DNA of 64,000 bases from Pelodera strongyloides (lineage: Eukaryota; Nematoda; Chromadorea; Rhabditida; Rhabditidae), in contig JAANDG010000276.1 of NCBI GenBank assembly GCA_036852015.1, forward strand, positions 62,001-126,000, given 5' to 3'. The notes beneath the pieces are model-generated. The model was not told the DNA's origin. It searched no databases and saw only the letters and a list, made by a program, of their open reading frames with translations. Positions 49,422-61,028 of this stretch are shown piece by piece; position 1 is the first letter of the stretch, and each line of letters opens with the position of its first letter. A program made the position numbers and the translations under genes.

Positions 49422-50170
49422 GACGAGTTGCCAGCGAAACCTAATGAAATCAATACGGACCAATTACGATTATACACAAATAAAATCAATAAAAACAAAT
49501 CAGCAAAGAACGATACCGCACAATACAGGTCGCAACATGATTGTTCCGTTATCGAAAGCATAGTGTTGTCTGTCTTCCAGTTGGCTGGAAATGCATCGAA
49601 ATCAACAAACGACAAGGGATCACAATCGTCAACAACAGCGCGAGCCTGAAACAATTATGGTATAAAGATGCGAAGGTGGTGAGGTGGGGGCATGCATCTC
49701 AGAAATGCGATGTCAAACATCAGCTGACCTTTGCACTTCTTTGAATTGGAATCCATCCGCATTCAAGCAATTCTTCCATCATTAAATTCTTCCACTGTTT
49801 CCATTGCATTCTTGAATTTGGGAGAAAAGCGGATGTCGTCCCTTGCATCTGTATTCCTGAATTTTATGAAACTTTAGCTTTATCAGTCCTGAGAAAACTT
49901 TATTTAATTCATTTAAAAAAGAACCTTAACGAAAAGTTAAGCAGGGTTTTTGTGACAATCAGAAATACTAAAGCAGACATCATATTAGATTATTATTAAA
50001 GCAGACATTATATTCAGCAACACCTATTGGGTAACCATTAGAGTAGAGTACATAATCGACAGAAGTGCAAAAAAACTAACCCGTTTGGGCATGACACCCG
50101 TGAAGTTCAGGCAAGCCGATATTGGCCGACGGTCGTATCCAACTGTCATACTTCTTCCGATAAACGCCAT
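49422..50170 (-). repeat. duplicated block, copy 2 (best preserved)
   Basis: Same order as copy 1. It contains an intact exon at 50199-50081 (39 codons with FIGRSMTVGY and NFTGVMPKR), an exon-like segment around 49840-49750 (RFSPKFKNAMETVEEF, then a stop unless spliced earlier) and an intact 43-codon exon at 49645-49517 (VDFDAFPANWKTDN). The exon donors GTATCG and GTTAGT are conserved between copies. Confidence 0.7.
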
Positions 50171-50319
50171 TTCATTTGCTTCTGGATTTTTTCCACCGCC
50201 TAGGGGGTACATAATTAAAACCAAATAGTGTGTTTTTGATGTTTATACGCCAGAGAGTAACTAGGTAACAAAACACAACGAAATAAGTACTCTACAAACC
50301 ACTCTGCGAATTTACGAGT

Positions 50320-51395
50320 AAACGAGTTGCCAGTGAAGCCCAATGAGAATAAGGACTGACTGAAACAATTGACCATTGCTAAACGCAAATAATAAAAAAA
50401 CAGAATAAATCAATAAAGAACGATACCGATCGATGGGACATGATTGCTCCGTTATCGCCAGCATATTTTTGTATGACACATACAAAAAGTCTCTTGTTGT
50501 GTTGCAACACCCGAGGGAATGTTGCAAAATCACGCTCGTCAACAAGAGCGAGGGGGCCTGAAACATTTGAGGTAAAGATGGCGCAGATGTTGAGGAAGGG
50601 CCCGCATCGGAAGGAACAACGGGAACGATGGGCATTATACTCATTAAAGGGACGCGGTCACCGTTTTGGCCCTTATGTATACTTTGTATTTTTACTATCT
50701 GCATAATTTATAAAGCAAATTGTTGGGAAAATGATTCACGAGAAATGCGGCAAAAGCGAGTAAAATTGTGTCCTTGAACCAATACGCACCATAACCCTAG
50801 TAATTGTCCAGCCTATGGCCGTGCTGATAATGACTCGACGAACGTTATTACACTAATTAATCGGTCGCATACCTTGCGAGCATTATAACATTTGGTTTTC
50901 TATGGCTAATTGTGGACCTTGGATCGGGCGCAACTTTTTTAATCAATGAATTTCTCGCTGAAACCAGCGTTTTTCGTCGGATTTTTTTCCAACACTATGT
51001 TTTTTATACTGTGCAGTTAATAAAAACAGAAGTATACATAAGGGTCAAAATGGTGACCGCGTCCCCTTAATTTTGCCTCTGATCATGAATTTGACATAAG
51101 CGACTTCAGTTAAATTCTACTCACAATTAGTGTTATGTTACAGTATCAACTTACTCTTCCTTAGAAGCCCTTTGAATTGAAATCCACCCGTATTCAAACC
51201 ATCCTTCCCTCATTTGATTATTCGACTGTTTCCATCGCCTCCTTGAACTTGGGCGAAATCCAGCTCTTCTTAGTGTACAAGCAGCAATTCCTGCAATTGT
51301 AATAGTTTTAAAACCTTTGGCGTTATCATTGTAAATAGTTTTTTTTTTAAATTAATTCTTTTAGAAAGAACCTTGGCGAAATGTTCAGCGAGATG
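50320..51395 (-). repeat. duplicated block, copy 3, split by an insertion
   Basis: It begins TAAACGAGTTGCCAGTGAAG like the other copies and ends with TTGGCGAAATGTTCAGC like copy 1. It is interrupted by the TTAA element at 50644-51070. Its exon relics carry stops and shifts (for example METVE followed by TAA), and the FIGRSMTVGY exon is missing. Confidence 0.7.
50644..51070. mobile_element. TTAA element, family with copy at 54603
   Basis: The element 50648-51066 (419 bases) is flanked by TTAA on both sides. Inverted ends: AGGGACGCGGTCACCGTTTT at left; the right end reads GGGGACGCGGTCACCATTTT on the other strand. The arms run on through CCCTTATGTATAC. No transposase. Same family as 54603-55027. 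Confidence 0.88.
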
Positions 51396-52477
51396 ATGAA
51401 ATCATAATGCACCCCTACACAGTGCTGAAATGTCAGTGTTTTATAAAGCACTTTGGCGGACTTAAATAACTGAAAAGATAATAATGAAAAAATGCCCCAG
51501 TGCGGCATACATATCATTTTTCAGTGAAACGTCGACTGTCCGAAAAACGACACGTGTTGATTATAAAAGTGAAGGAATAAAGTTAACTGGGAATACTCAT
51601 AAATAGTCATAATTTTTTAAATAAATAGCTTTTAGAGTAAGAGGAAGTAATCAGAAAAATCACAAACCAAAACAAAACTAACGGAAAATCATACTTTGAC
51701 CAAAGGGTGGGGGGGCCACTAGGTAGCTCTCCAGTTCTTATACCTCTAATGTATTAGTTAATAAAGATTCATGTTGGGAACGTTAGTCCTGGCGTTTGCC
51801 TACCTATGTTGTCGAGGGATTGCATATGGAGCTATTCTTAAAGTACGGGAAAAGATCATGAGGAGAAGCGGTTAGGAATAACTGTATAGGAAGAACACAT
51901 GGTGAGCACCAGAAAAATTAAGCGTTGGCTACGCAGCGGGTAATGTTGCGCACGACTGATATAGGTTAATCGATCTGAAATCCTACATTTTTTGACAGGA
52001 AGAATCGCGAGATGCACAACCTCCAGAATAAAGAACAAAACAATAGAATAGCAGCTTGGGAATCACACAAAAGCGACGAAGCGTTTCCTTCCAATCATAC
52101 TGGTGCACCGTGCATGAACTGTATATACAATGTGTGCCAATATTCAACGTGTAGTTGCCGCTGTCACAATGTGTTACATGTGCACTCGCGTCGATAAATT
52201 AGCGCCTAACTGTGCACATTGCGGCGATTTTACTAAATATAAGCGGCGGAAAAATTAATGATCGACGAAATTGAAAATGTAGAATGGGAATAGAAAATTA
52301 GCCAATGTGCGGTATATGTACTCAACGATAGACGTTTTTCTGTTCATGTTCTCTTACGTGAATTGAATGGTTGTAAAAATTTAAAGCGAACTGACGGCAC
52401 CTTTCTTACAAAAAACGCAAATGAAGTAAATGGGCGCAGAATACGACATTATCCTTGCCCTTTATCATACGTAATAT
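51396..52477. other. no gene seen
   Basis: Spacer inside the minus-strand region; a G-run lies at 51709-51715. The 61-codon plus-strand frame at 52012-52197 is cysteine-rich but lacks splice context. Confidence 0.35.
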
Positions 52478-52545
52478 TTCAGTCGAACCAGACACCTCTC
52501 GCACCGAAGACGTGACCGCTACCACTCGGCTATGACTTCCATGAC
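52478..52545 (-). tRNA. tRNA-like sequence (pseudo-tRNA or SINE head)
   Basis: On the minus strand TAGCCGAGTGGTAGCGG (52532-52516) resembles the A box of the RNA polymerase III promoter, and GGTTCGACT (52489-52481) the B box, about 27 bases apart. Between them TCACG-TCTTCGG-TGCGA could form an anticodon arm, but the base before the would-be TTC anticodon is C where tRNAs require T, and one stem pair is broken. An acceptor stem is not convincing. It is therefore more likely a decayed tRNA or tRNA-derived SINE than a working gene. Confidence 0.4.
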
Positions 52546-53867
52546 GGTCCCTTTATATTGAACTTAATGGATGAAGGCTTCAGAAAAGCATAACCGATTT
52601 GGAATCAACACTACGAGTAAATCCAAACTACAAATCTCGGAATGGATATGAAGCGGGAGATTTAATGTATGGGACGTGCCACCATTGTGACGGTGCTTGT
52701 ATTAGATTCACAAAACCCGTATTTTTCCTCCATACAAAATGCAAAAAATGTTATTTTTTTTTTTCAGTTTCTACTCATTTATGTTATTTTTTATGTTTGT
52801 TTCCATTCATAAAAGTTAAACTATTTTTTAACGAAAAAAACCCCAAGCTGTGTGCCATTTCGCTTTTAGCCATGAGGAAGCGGTGAGGCCCCGAAAAGAT
52901 GACTGATTGATGAATGGGTCCGAAATGAAAAGGGGAAATATGTATACGTAAAATGATGTTAAACTAGAAAACGAGAAATAGCAAATGGTTATAGTATATC
53001 TAATAGATATGGGAGACGTGAATACTGAAAAGAGCATAGAGTGTATGAATATAAAGACGTACGTTAAAATGTGAAGAGGTGGAAAGTTTCACAGTTCTTC
53101 ACATTTCTTAGGTATTTTCGTCCTACTACCGAACTTTTAATAACAAAAAAGTCTTGAAAGAATGTAAAAAAAAGTCCCGTACCTGCATGCCTCGTTTTGT
53201 TACAACTGACGTATGGTCCCAGATTCTTGAAATCCCTTGGCAGCACGCTGGCAGATCGAAGAAAGCTGTAAATACCTAGGTAGTAACATGTTATGAATTC
53301 CGATATGAAACTCCGAGACAGCAGAACAATGTACAAGAGAACGCACTGAATGGAATAATAACAAGCAATAAAACAGAGAACACCGGTCTGTTACAACATA
53401 TCAACATATACGCGGGCCCTGAGGTCAGACCTGTCTAGACACGGCACGATCGATAATCGGCACGCACACGGAAAGGGCCCTCAGGTTAGAGCTAGTCGGC
53501 GGAGGCACAAATAGTGTGGGACAGTGAGAGTTACGGACGACAAAGTAGTTCTAGAAAGAAGTTAATAACAAGCACTTGCATATTCTACCACTTCCCGTTG
53601 GAACAGTTTTAGTCGATTAATATTCGAATGGAATTGCACAAGGTTCAAAGGAAGAATGCAATCATACATTTATGACATGCTTTCTTCTCGTGTAAGAAGG
53701 TTATTTGAAAATATACAGCAAATAATGAGCAACGAATGGATAAAAGGAGATAATAAATCAAATAAATACAGGTTCCAGGGAAAGCTCCCGAGTGAAACTG
53801 CGAAACTAACCATAAGCGATTGATTTTCAATGCACATACGAGCCGGCGTCGAGAGTAGCGTAGCGCA

Positions 53868-54602
53868 CTTCGCAGAAATATTGGGGTATTTTAAAGTACG
53901 AAAGGCATTATTCTGCGAAGAAATTTCAATGAATTGAAAAGTAAGTCACTGCATTCATTAAATATCATGTTGAAATTCATGTGTTGTGTAATTTAGGGAC
54001 ACTTTACGACAAAAATTATGATTGGATAAAACAACAAAAACTGCAAATACAATACATAACATGTTTGTCAATTATCAGAAAAGAAATTCGATAAAACAGA
54101 CGCAACACAGGAAAAATAATGATCTGCTAGCGCAAAAAATCAATTACGTAATTAGAAAAAACACAAATGCAGAGCTATATATATATATATATGTATTTGG
54201 ATGTAATTGCCCAATAACGCTGATTGGAGAAATAAAGCAAAGAAGTAAGATGTAAGAAACGTGATGAAAAACCTTCAAAATTAAGTACGAATAAATTTCA
54301 TTGTAATTTTGAGTGTGTCCATAGTACTGTAGCTGTTTGATTATATTAGTCCTGCAGCGAAACACGAGATAGCATGCAGAATAAAGAGGCACAGCGTAAG
54401 AAGACACACATACACATGAGAGTGCAACCCCGAAAAGCACACGAACAAAACATGCATACACCTTCAAGACTACGGTCCCTTTAGTAGGAAAGTTCACCGG
54501 AAAACTTCCCCATGGGGAAGTCATGGTGAAGCTGATTGATATTTACTGTGTATATATTGTAACAAATAATAAAGATAGGTTTATATCGGTGTTCCTGTCC
54601 CT
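53868..54602. other. no gene seen
   Basis: AT-rich, with a TA microsatellite at 54178-54192 and a 16-base palindrome CTTCCCCATGGGGAAG at 54505-54520 within weaker flanking pairing (TTCACC/GGTGAA). Confidence 0.4.
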
Positions 54603-55027
54603 TTAAAGAGACGCGTTCACCGTTTTGGCCCTTATGTACACTTTGTGTTTTTTTTTTTTAACTGCACAATATGAAAACCATGGTGTTGGACAAAATGCGA
54701 CGAAAAACGCTGTTTCCAGCAAGAAATTCATTGATTAAAAAAGTTGCGCCCGGTCCAAGCGCCACAATTAGAGATAAAAAACCAAATGTTATAATGCCCT
54801 GGTATGCGACTGACTATGTAGTGAAATAACATTTGTCGAGTCATTATCAGCGCGGTCGCATATTGGACAATTATTAGGGTTCAAGAACACAATTGTTTTT
54901 CATCATTTTACTCCCTGTTGCCGCATTTCTTGTAAAACATTTTCCCAACACTTTGCTTTATAAATTATGCAGATAATAAAAATACAAAGTCTACATAAGG
55001 GCCAAAACGATGGCCGCGTCCCTTTAA
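54603..55027. mobile_element. TTAA element, second copy of the 50644 family
   Basis: The element 54607-55023 (417 bases) is flanked by TTAA. Its ends, AGAGACGCGTTCACCGTTTT and, on the other strand, AGGGACGCGGCCATCGTTTT, and its interior match the element at 50644-51070 (for example the AAAACGCTG and AGTTGCGCCC regions). The two copies differ in roughly a tenth of positions by eye. Confidence 0.88.
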
Positions 55028-55108
55028 CTGGGGGAGGTTGTTTGCGCGCAGTCCTACTGTTTCGTGCTGTGGTCCGAACTGTTTCTGATATTGTACCACA
55101 CACTGGGG

Positions 55109-55418
55109 AAACTTGGCGACATCGCCGCGCCAAAAATGAGGGTCCGCCACAGCGGGGCGGCGCACTGCGCCTTGAGAATATCCTTTCGCGCCACAGGTCC
55201 GCGAAAGGATATTCAACGCAGTTGGGCGAACCTGCGGCGAACTTTTCGTAGGTTCCGCGGCAAGTCCGCGTAGGTGCGCTCCAGATGCGCCCTGAGACCG
55301 CCGTAAGTGCGGCATTTACCATTCGCGCACTCCGTCGCACCCGCCGCGCACCTTAGGCGGAGCGCGCCGCCCCGTTGTGGCGGACCCTCATTTCTGGCGC
55401 GGCGATGTCGCCAAGTTT
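55109..55418. mobile_element. GC-rich fold-back element
   Basis: The 55-base arm at 55109-55163 (AAACTTGGCGACATCGCCGC...) pairs with 55364-55418 with two mismatches. Inside is a second hairpin, GAATATCCTTTCGCG against CGCGAAAGGATATTC, near 55176-55214. The whole is far richer in GC than its surroundings. No clear target duplication was found, and it starts only about 80 bases after the TTAA element ends. Open frames on both strands here are products of the GC bias and the palindrome. Confidence 0.7.
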
Positions 55419-56364
55419 CACGTTGTCCTCTCCAGTTTGTGAATAGATTCCCTAGGGGCAAACCCTCTCACCAATTTTTGGTACCGGCTACCGTCCGGTG
55501 GCCAACTTCGTGGCCAACAACCAACAAAGTGGTACTTCGCAGAGCGAAGTAGTATATTTTCAACCTGATTCAGTAACGATTTCGCTTGTTGTTTTTACAC
55601 GTAACACAATTATTGTTGAGGGGCTGGATTTGCATTGCTCGGATATTTTATTTCATTGATCTCTTCGAACTCCGGAGCGTTGGGCATTTTTGTCCTTTAC
55701 TTCGTATTGCTCGTATTTTATTTAAACATTTCATTGACAACATATGTCATCATATCCTCTTCGTTTCTACAGTTGATATAAGAGATCGCTGTTTTGAACG
55801 TTTACTTCTTTTTAAGCTATTTAGGAATTATTAACAAATAGCCTCGGGATTGTCAGCTTACCAGATAATTTATCATGTGATAGATGAAGAAACAATATTA
55901 TCCAGTAAAATTCCAGCTTTACTTTATTAATTGACCACACCCATTGTGCGGATTATGTGTCTATTCGCCACGTTATACTAACACATTAGATCCGTATAGT
56001 CGTGCAGAATGACCACTTATTTTTGGATAATTGCTAATGAGTGAGCCCTAAGAATGAGCACATCCTTTTTTAATGAATCTGCAGTCTAGTTTCTAGTACA
56101 ATTGCTTTCCTTACAAAGAAAATAGATGAATTTCCTTCTGAAAAGGTTTGTTATTTTTTCTATACGGGAAAATTATCACAATTGTACCAACTGTGAAAGT
56201 TTTTAGCACTCTATGGATCCTGTTTAGTTTTTCATTCTTTTTACAGTCATGCTAGCAGTAAAACACTTTATCGAGCATGTACATACAGCGAACATAAAGA
56301 AGTGCACAATCAGTGCTTTAGACTGTGATGCAATTTCACTTTCTTTGTTTTATAAATATTTCTC
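55419..56364. other. no gene seen
   Basis: AT-rich spacer without coding features. Confidence 0.4.
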
Positions 56365-56845
56365 TTAAAGGGATGGGCTCACTACAAAATCACCTTGTTT
56401 TTATGCTTTAGTTTGATTGTACAAAGGTAAAATTAAACAAAGAGCATAAAAAAAGTTTCTTGAATTACTCCCTAGGGAAGATATTAGGTAAAAAGGGTGA
56501 GTGTTGATCTTCCTTCCGATAACGTGAGTAAACAAGATAAACTAGGGAAGCTAAGAGATATGGCTGAAACACACTGTTTTTCATTGTTTTAAGTAAAATA
56601 AACGACGAAAACTGCAGTTTATTTTGCTCAAAACAGTGTGTTTCAGCCATATCTCTTAGCTTCCCTAGTTTATCTTGTTTACTCACGTTATCGGAAGAAA
56701 GATCAATACTCACCCTTTTTACCTAATATCTTCCCTAGGGAGTAATTCAAGAAACTTTTTTTATGCTCTTTGTTTAATTTTACCTTTGTACAATCAAACT
56801 AAAGCATAAAAACAAGGTGATTTTGTAGTGAGCCCATCCCTTTAA
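56365..56845. mobile_element. TTAA-flanked 473-base nearly perfect palindrome
   Basis: The element 56369-56841 is flanked by TTAA (56365-56368; 56842-56845). Its arms, beginning AGGGATGGGCTCACTACAAA, match over about 213 bases with only about two differences (near 56497 and 56507 against their partners). The loop is about 45 bases (around 56584-56628). No coding capacity beyond chance frames. Such arm identity implies very recent formation or continuing gene conversion. Confidence 0.92.
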
Positions 56846-59800
56846 TTCCATTGAGACGTAGATGTTATAGAGTTTGCAGCGTGCAATTTATAGCGTATTG
56901 ATAGCTTTATGAAAGGAGCCTTAATGTACTGTAAATAGTAAATTGCTTGAAAAAAGTCAAACATTTTTTACTAATCATTTTCGCCAAAAAGGGTAGAATC
57001 CCTGTCGAATTTATATACGAAAAACTTTGCGGAGCTACAAACAAGAAATGTTCACTAGTTTTTCCTAAACCACAGTTTTGAGTTTTTGAGCTGTGTTTCA
57101 TTCCTGTCGTAAAAAACAGAGATTCCAATTAAATATAATTCTTGAGTTCCTCGATTGTCTTTGTGCGAAACAATCAAGCAAGCGTGACAGGATTACAACT
57201 TGTTTGTGAAATACTTGAAAACAGGATTAGTCGAATTATAATCCAGATATCGTAAACAAACGCGTATGTCTAACATAAATTTTAATTGGGCGTAGCAGCT
57301 TAACTTAAAATTTATAAAACGTGTTATTAGGGCTCCTCTGATGTGTAAGAACACAAAAATTTCTGGAAATTATTGCTAGAGCAACAATTTTCCTTTGCAA
57401 CCGTATTCACCATAATGGTAATTTACTAACAAAAAAGAAATTGAAATTAATTTCCCGAATTTGTTCAATTTTAGTAAAGGTGAAAACATCACTGCTCACA
57501 TAAAGCGGAAAAAATGCCTAAAATAGTGTAATTTGAGCGTTTAACCCTTTACTGAGCCCCATCAGAGGGCTTTTTCGTTAGCGGAATTTCCGAAGATTTT
57601 GCACAGACACAATATTTTCTTTTTAATTCCTCCCTATATGGAATTTTACGTGCATTTTGTTCAGATTGCATGTTTTTCCAAAGTACGAAACAATTTCGTT
57701 CTGTAAATATTTGTGGTTAAAAGACAGTACTTGGTTTTTGTGATTAACTATTACCCGGAAATACAGTGCCACAATGATTTTGAATAGTGTGCATTATTTG
57801 GTGTCAGTTAAATATCCAGACCTTGGCACTTCAGCAGTGAAAATACGCAAGCTAAATCGACCTTCCGAGAGGATTGGTGACCGGCCGGTTTCGAACGCTT
57901 TTTCAGCAACTGATACGCCTGTGTGTTGGCAGATTCATTGGTTTGATTGTACAGCTGCTTTTCTGTTTTAGATTCCTTGAATATTTCAAAACTGTTAAAT
58001 CGAGCCTTGATCAGCTACCCAAATCCACTGTGCGCTAGTGTTTCTTTCCGATGCTCCTACATAAATGGTTGGCCCTGTTTCATTTGCCAACTTAGCAACC
58101 GTAACCCAGAGGGGCGTGTCAACAAGATAATTACGAGGAAGCAAAGCGATAATTATCATTCATTTCACCACAACTGACGCGTGAAGCCATGTATCTTGTC
58201 GAAAAATACAAACGCAGCAGCGCCGCTTTATCAGCTTCCTTTCATGTTCGCTTTCCTACTCTACATCTCCATCATTCCAGATCAAAATATACAAGCCAAA
58301 TTTAGGCTGAATTATTATTCTGTCTTATAATTTAGACCCAATTTGAAATACGTTTTCCTCCAATGAAGAGAACAGTCTTGGATAGAAAACTGTGTCGGAA
58401 AAGCGGTTTTTCTAGTGCCCTCAAGCGAATGTATCAGGAACCTCAAAATTGCATTTCTTCTTAAATATTGCAATCATAAAAATAAATGTCTATTTACGAA
58501 ACACTTTCCGGTACGCATGTTACTGATTTGTTCGGGAGATAAACTATGATGTGTTTTGAATTCCTTTCAACTTCTTTTCTCTTATACTGCATGCACAAAA
58601 GATTATTCCCCATTTCTTTCCGCATTAATCATGCTTTCACAAAAGAAAACAAAGACCATGAAAATAATACGTAGATACAAAAAAAGAAAAACAAAAAGTG
58701 CATTATTACTAAGCCGTCAGCACTCACATTTTGTGTAAATTCAATGGATTTTTGGGAATTAGGCGGCTTGAGATTTCGCACGAAAATTAAAAATAATAAC
58801 TGGATTAGAGTAGATTAAATGAGAGACTACGATACTTTCCTTGAAACAAAGCACTCATCCAATGGGGAAAAAGCCAAAGCTTTCTATTTTGACAAAACGT
58901 GATCAATTTCAAGCTACCTTGGTTTTTGTACTCTGTGAAAGCGCATCATGTGGAAACTATTGTTGACGTGATTATCTTATTTATTTTATGCGTAATTATA
59001 TGCCGACCGTTGTCTTGTTGGCATCTTCAATCGGATATCATAGACACATTCTTTCAGACAACTCCTCAAAAATGGGTTCCGACACTGGAGGCGAAAGAGC
59101 ACTTCTTGGAGAGAAGGTCAGATTCTATCAATTTAAATTAGAAGCTGGCTACAGCATAATATAAAAACAGTGCCAGTGACAAACATGATTCAAGAGAAAA
59201 AAACTCCCAGAGTGTTTATGATGGTGATTTTGTTGCACGTAGAATTCTAAACTGGTTCGTATTGGTCTATAAATTCGAGTACCGTACATAGGGGTGGACG
59301 CTGGGTTTCAACTGTACAATGGCGATTGAGGCACTTGCCAGTTGCGTACATTCGAGTGGTACATAATTTAAAAAAAAACGACCTTTATCGGTGGTGACCA
59401 GTTATATATCTTGTCCTGAAATTAAGTCATCTATACAATTGATATTGATCTAAGTATTGTAAGCACAGGATTTGACGTGACGCAGTCTGCCACAGAACTA
59501 GAATTTTCGCTATCTGACGTCCTTTGTGAGATCAAACATAAACATAAACTGTTTCTATTTTACCGAAAGACATCCAGCCTGTTATCCACATACCGGCTTA
59601 CTGATAAAAGTCCCCAAAAAGGTATCGTTATAATACTTGATCTATGCATTGTTCTAAGATAGACATACTTTTGCAAAACCTGTGGAAGTACAATCGGATG
59701 AGTTCTTACCTCTATTCATTAAATGCGTCGCCCTCAGAGAAAGTAAAACACAGACTTTGTACTGCACAATGCGTGGGAGCTGTGATTAGACGCATCAAAC

Positions 59801-60901
59801 ACCTGCAAAAAGGTGCGAACTCGAACGCCGATGCAGGAAAATACTCGACAAACTACGAAGGTAGCAGACTCTTCTCAATACTTCACAATCCTGAGCTTTG
59901 AGTCAAAATTAACCGCAGAATCAGGCAGTTTGCATGAATCTTGCCCATAAATTTACCATTTTTCAATTTTTTGTTCGAAACTTCAGTAAAATTTTTGCAG
60001 CAATAATTGACCACTTGGAGTACAGAACACAACCTTGTCTCTCTAATACCTTCTCGTTTTCACAACATAGCCCCTATTTTATGAACCTAAAGAACATTCA
60101 ATTATAAGCCACAACTCTGGATGATTATATTTGAAGTTCCTTTGTCAAAAGTTCCCTGAAAAGAGAGTCTGGCCAATACATTCATGGCCACACTTCAACA
60201 TTTGATCGTTTTTTTAAAAGCAAATATGGATAAACGAATCCTCTTTTATGCTTTTCTGTTTGGTTTCAATAGCGAGGTGTGGCTATTTTGTGGAACTCCA
60301 CAAAGGCTACTTTCCAAATAATTGCCCAAAAAAACTTCATTTCAAGTTCCTTTCCTGTTCGTTGCGGCCCAACTTCCTGCATCTATCCACATCATAATTC
60401 CGTTCTCAATTCGTCTTTTCATTTTGTAATTGATCGCAATATTTTAATTGCCGAGAATTTTCTGCTTACTGAAGTTCCTGTTTGGAAATGAAATTTACAT
60501 CCGGTAACTACAGTACACGAGGTTAACACATCCCGAAATATGTACACCTTGTCTGTGTGACATTTCAAATGCTTTGCTCAATTTCCTGCGGGAAACCTTT
60601 AGGTAGCTAAATACTACCTAATTATTTCATAAATATGCGTAGGCTCTTTCAAAATAACAAGTGATGTGATTTCGGTAAAATATACCAATCATTACAATCT
60701 GGTTGACAAATTTTCAGGGCATAAGTTGAACGGCTACTATGTGATCGGTAATTTTCAAAGTGCTTGAGGAATGCATACTTTTCGAGGTTGAGTTGTTGTT
60801 CAAATAGCTGTACTCTTAGACTAGCCAAAACACGTCTACGTGTACTATGTTCTCAAGCGCGCGGTGCCATTACGGCTAGACCCTAAAAAATGTGCGCGCG
60901 T

Positions 60902-61028
60902 GCGGCTACCCGCATGATGCGGTTAACCTAAGCTAACCGCGCGGTTGTGTTTAATGTCGATTGTTGAGGAAATGGTACCCGCGCTATGTTGTTACGGCTA
61001 CGGCTACACGCACGATGCGTTTACGCCT
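60902..61028. repeat. GC-rich patch with two diverged 28-base repeats
   Basis: GCGGCTACCCGCATGATGCG (60902 onward) recurs as ACGGCTACACGCACGATGCG (61000 onward), with CGCGCGGT motifs around (60857, 60937, 61047). It stands out in AT-rich DNA and may be part of a decayed mobile element. Confidence 0.5.

Larger units (their letters stand above)
45021..53867 (-). pseudogene. unresolved minus-strand gene region with duplicated, partly broken exons
   Basis: Several minus-strand segments look like exons by codon use and splice signals: 53867-53811, 53265-53183, 50199-50081, 49645-49517, 49287-49175, 49075-49025, 48896 to about 48770, 47908-47849 and about 45155-45021 (the last ending in a stop). 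They do not all join in consistent phase, and some are damaged copies of others, so no single intact reading frame can be drawn. Motifs seen include SPRYLVLNTARRNMDDNGLK, FIGRSMTVGYDRRP and RFSPKFKNAMETVEEF. I recognise no family. The region could hold one functional gene plus duplicated relics, or be wholly degenerate. Transposon-like insertions at 50644-51070 and a tRNA-like sequence at 52478-52545 lie within it. Confidence 0.4.

Noticed and set aside
54903..55461. Open frames up to 145 codons, Arg/Ala-rich, on both strands
   Set aside because: They arise from a GC-rich palindrome and an adjacent transposon end; no splice context or domain.
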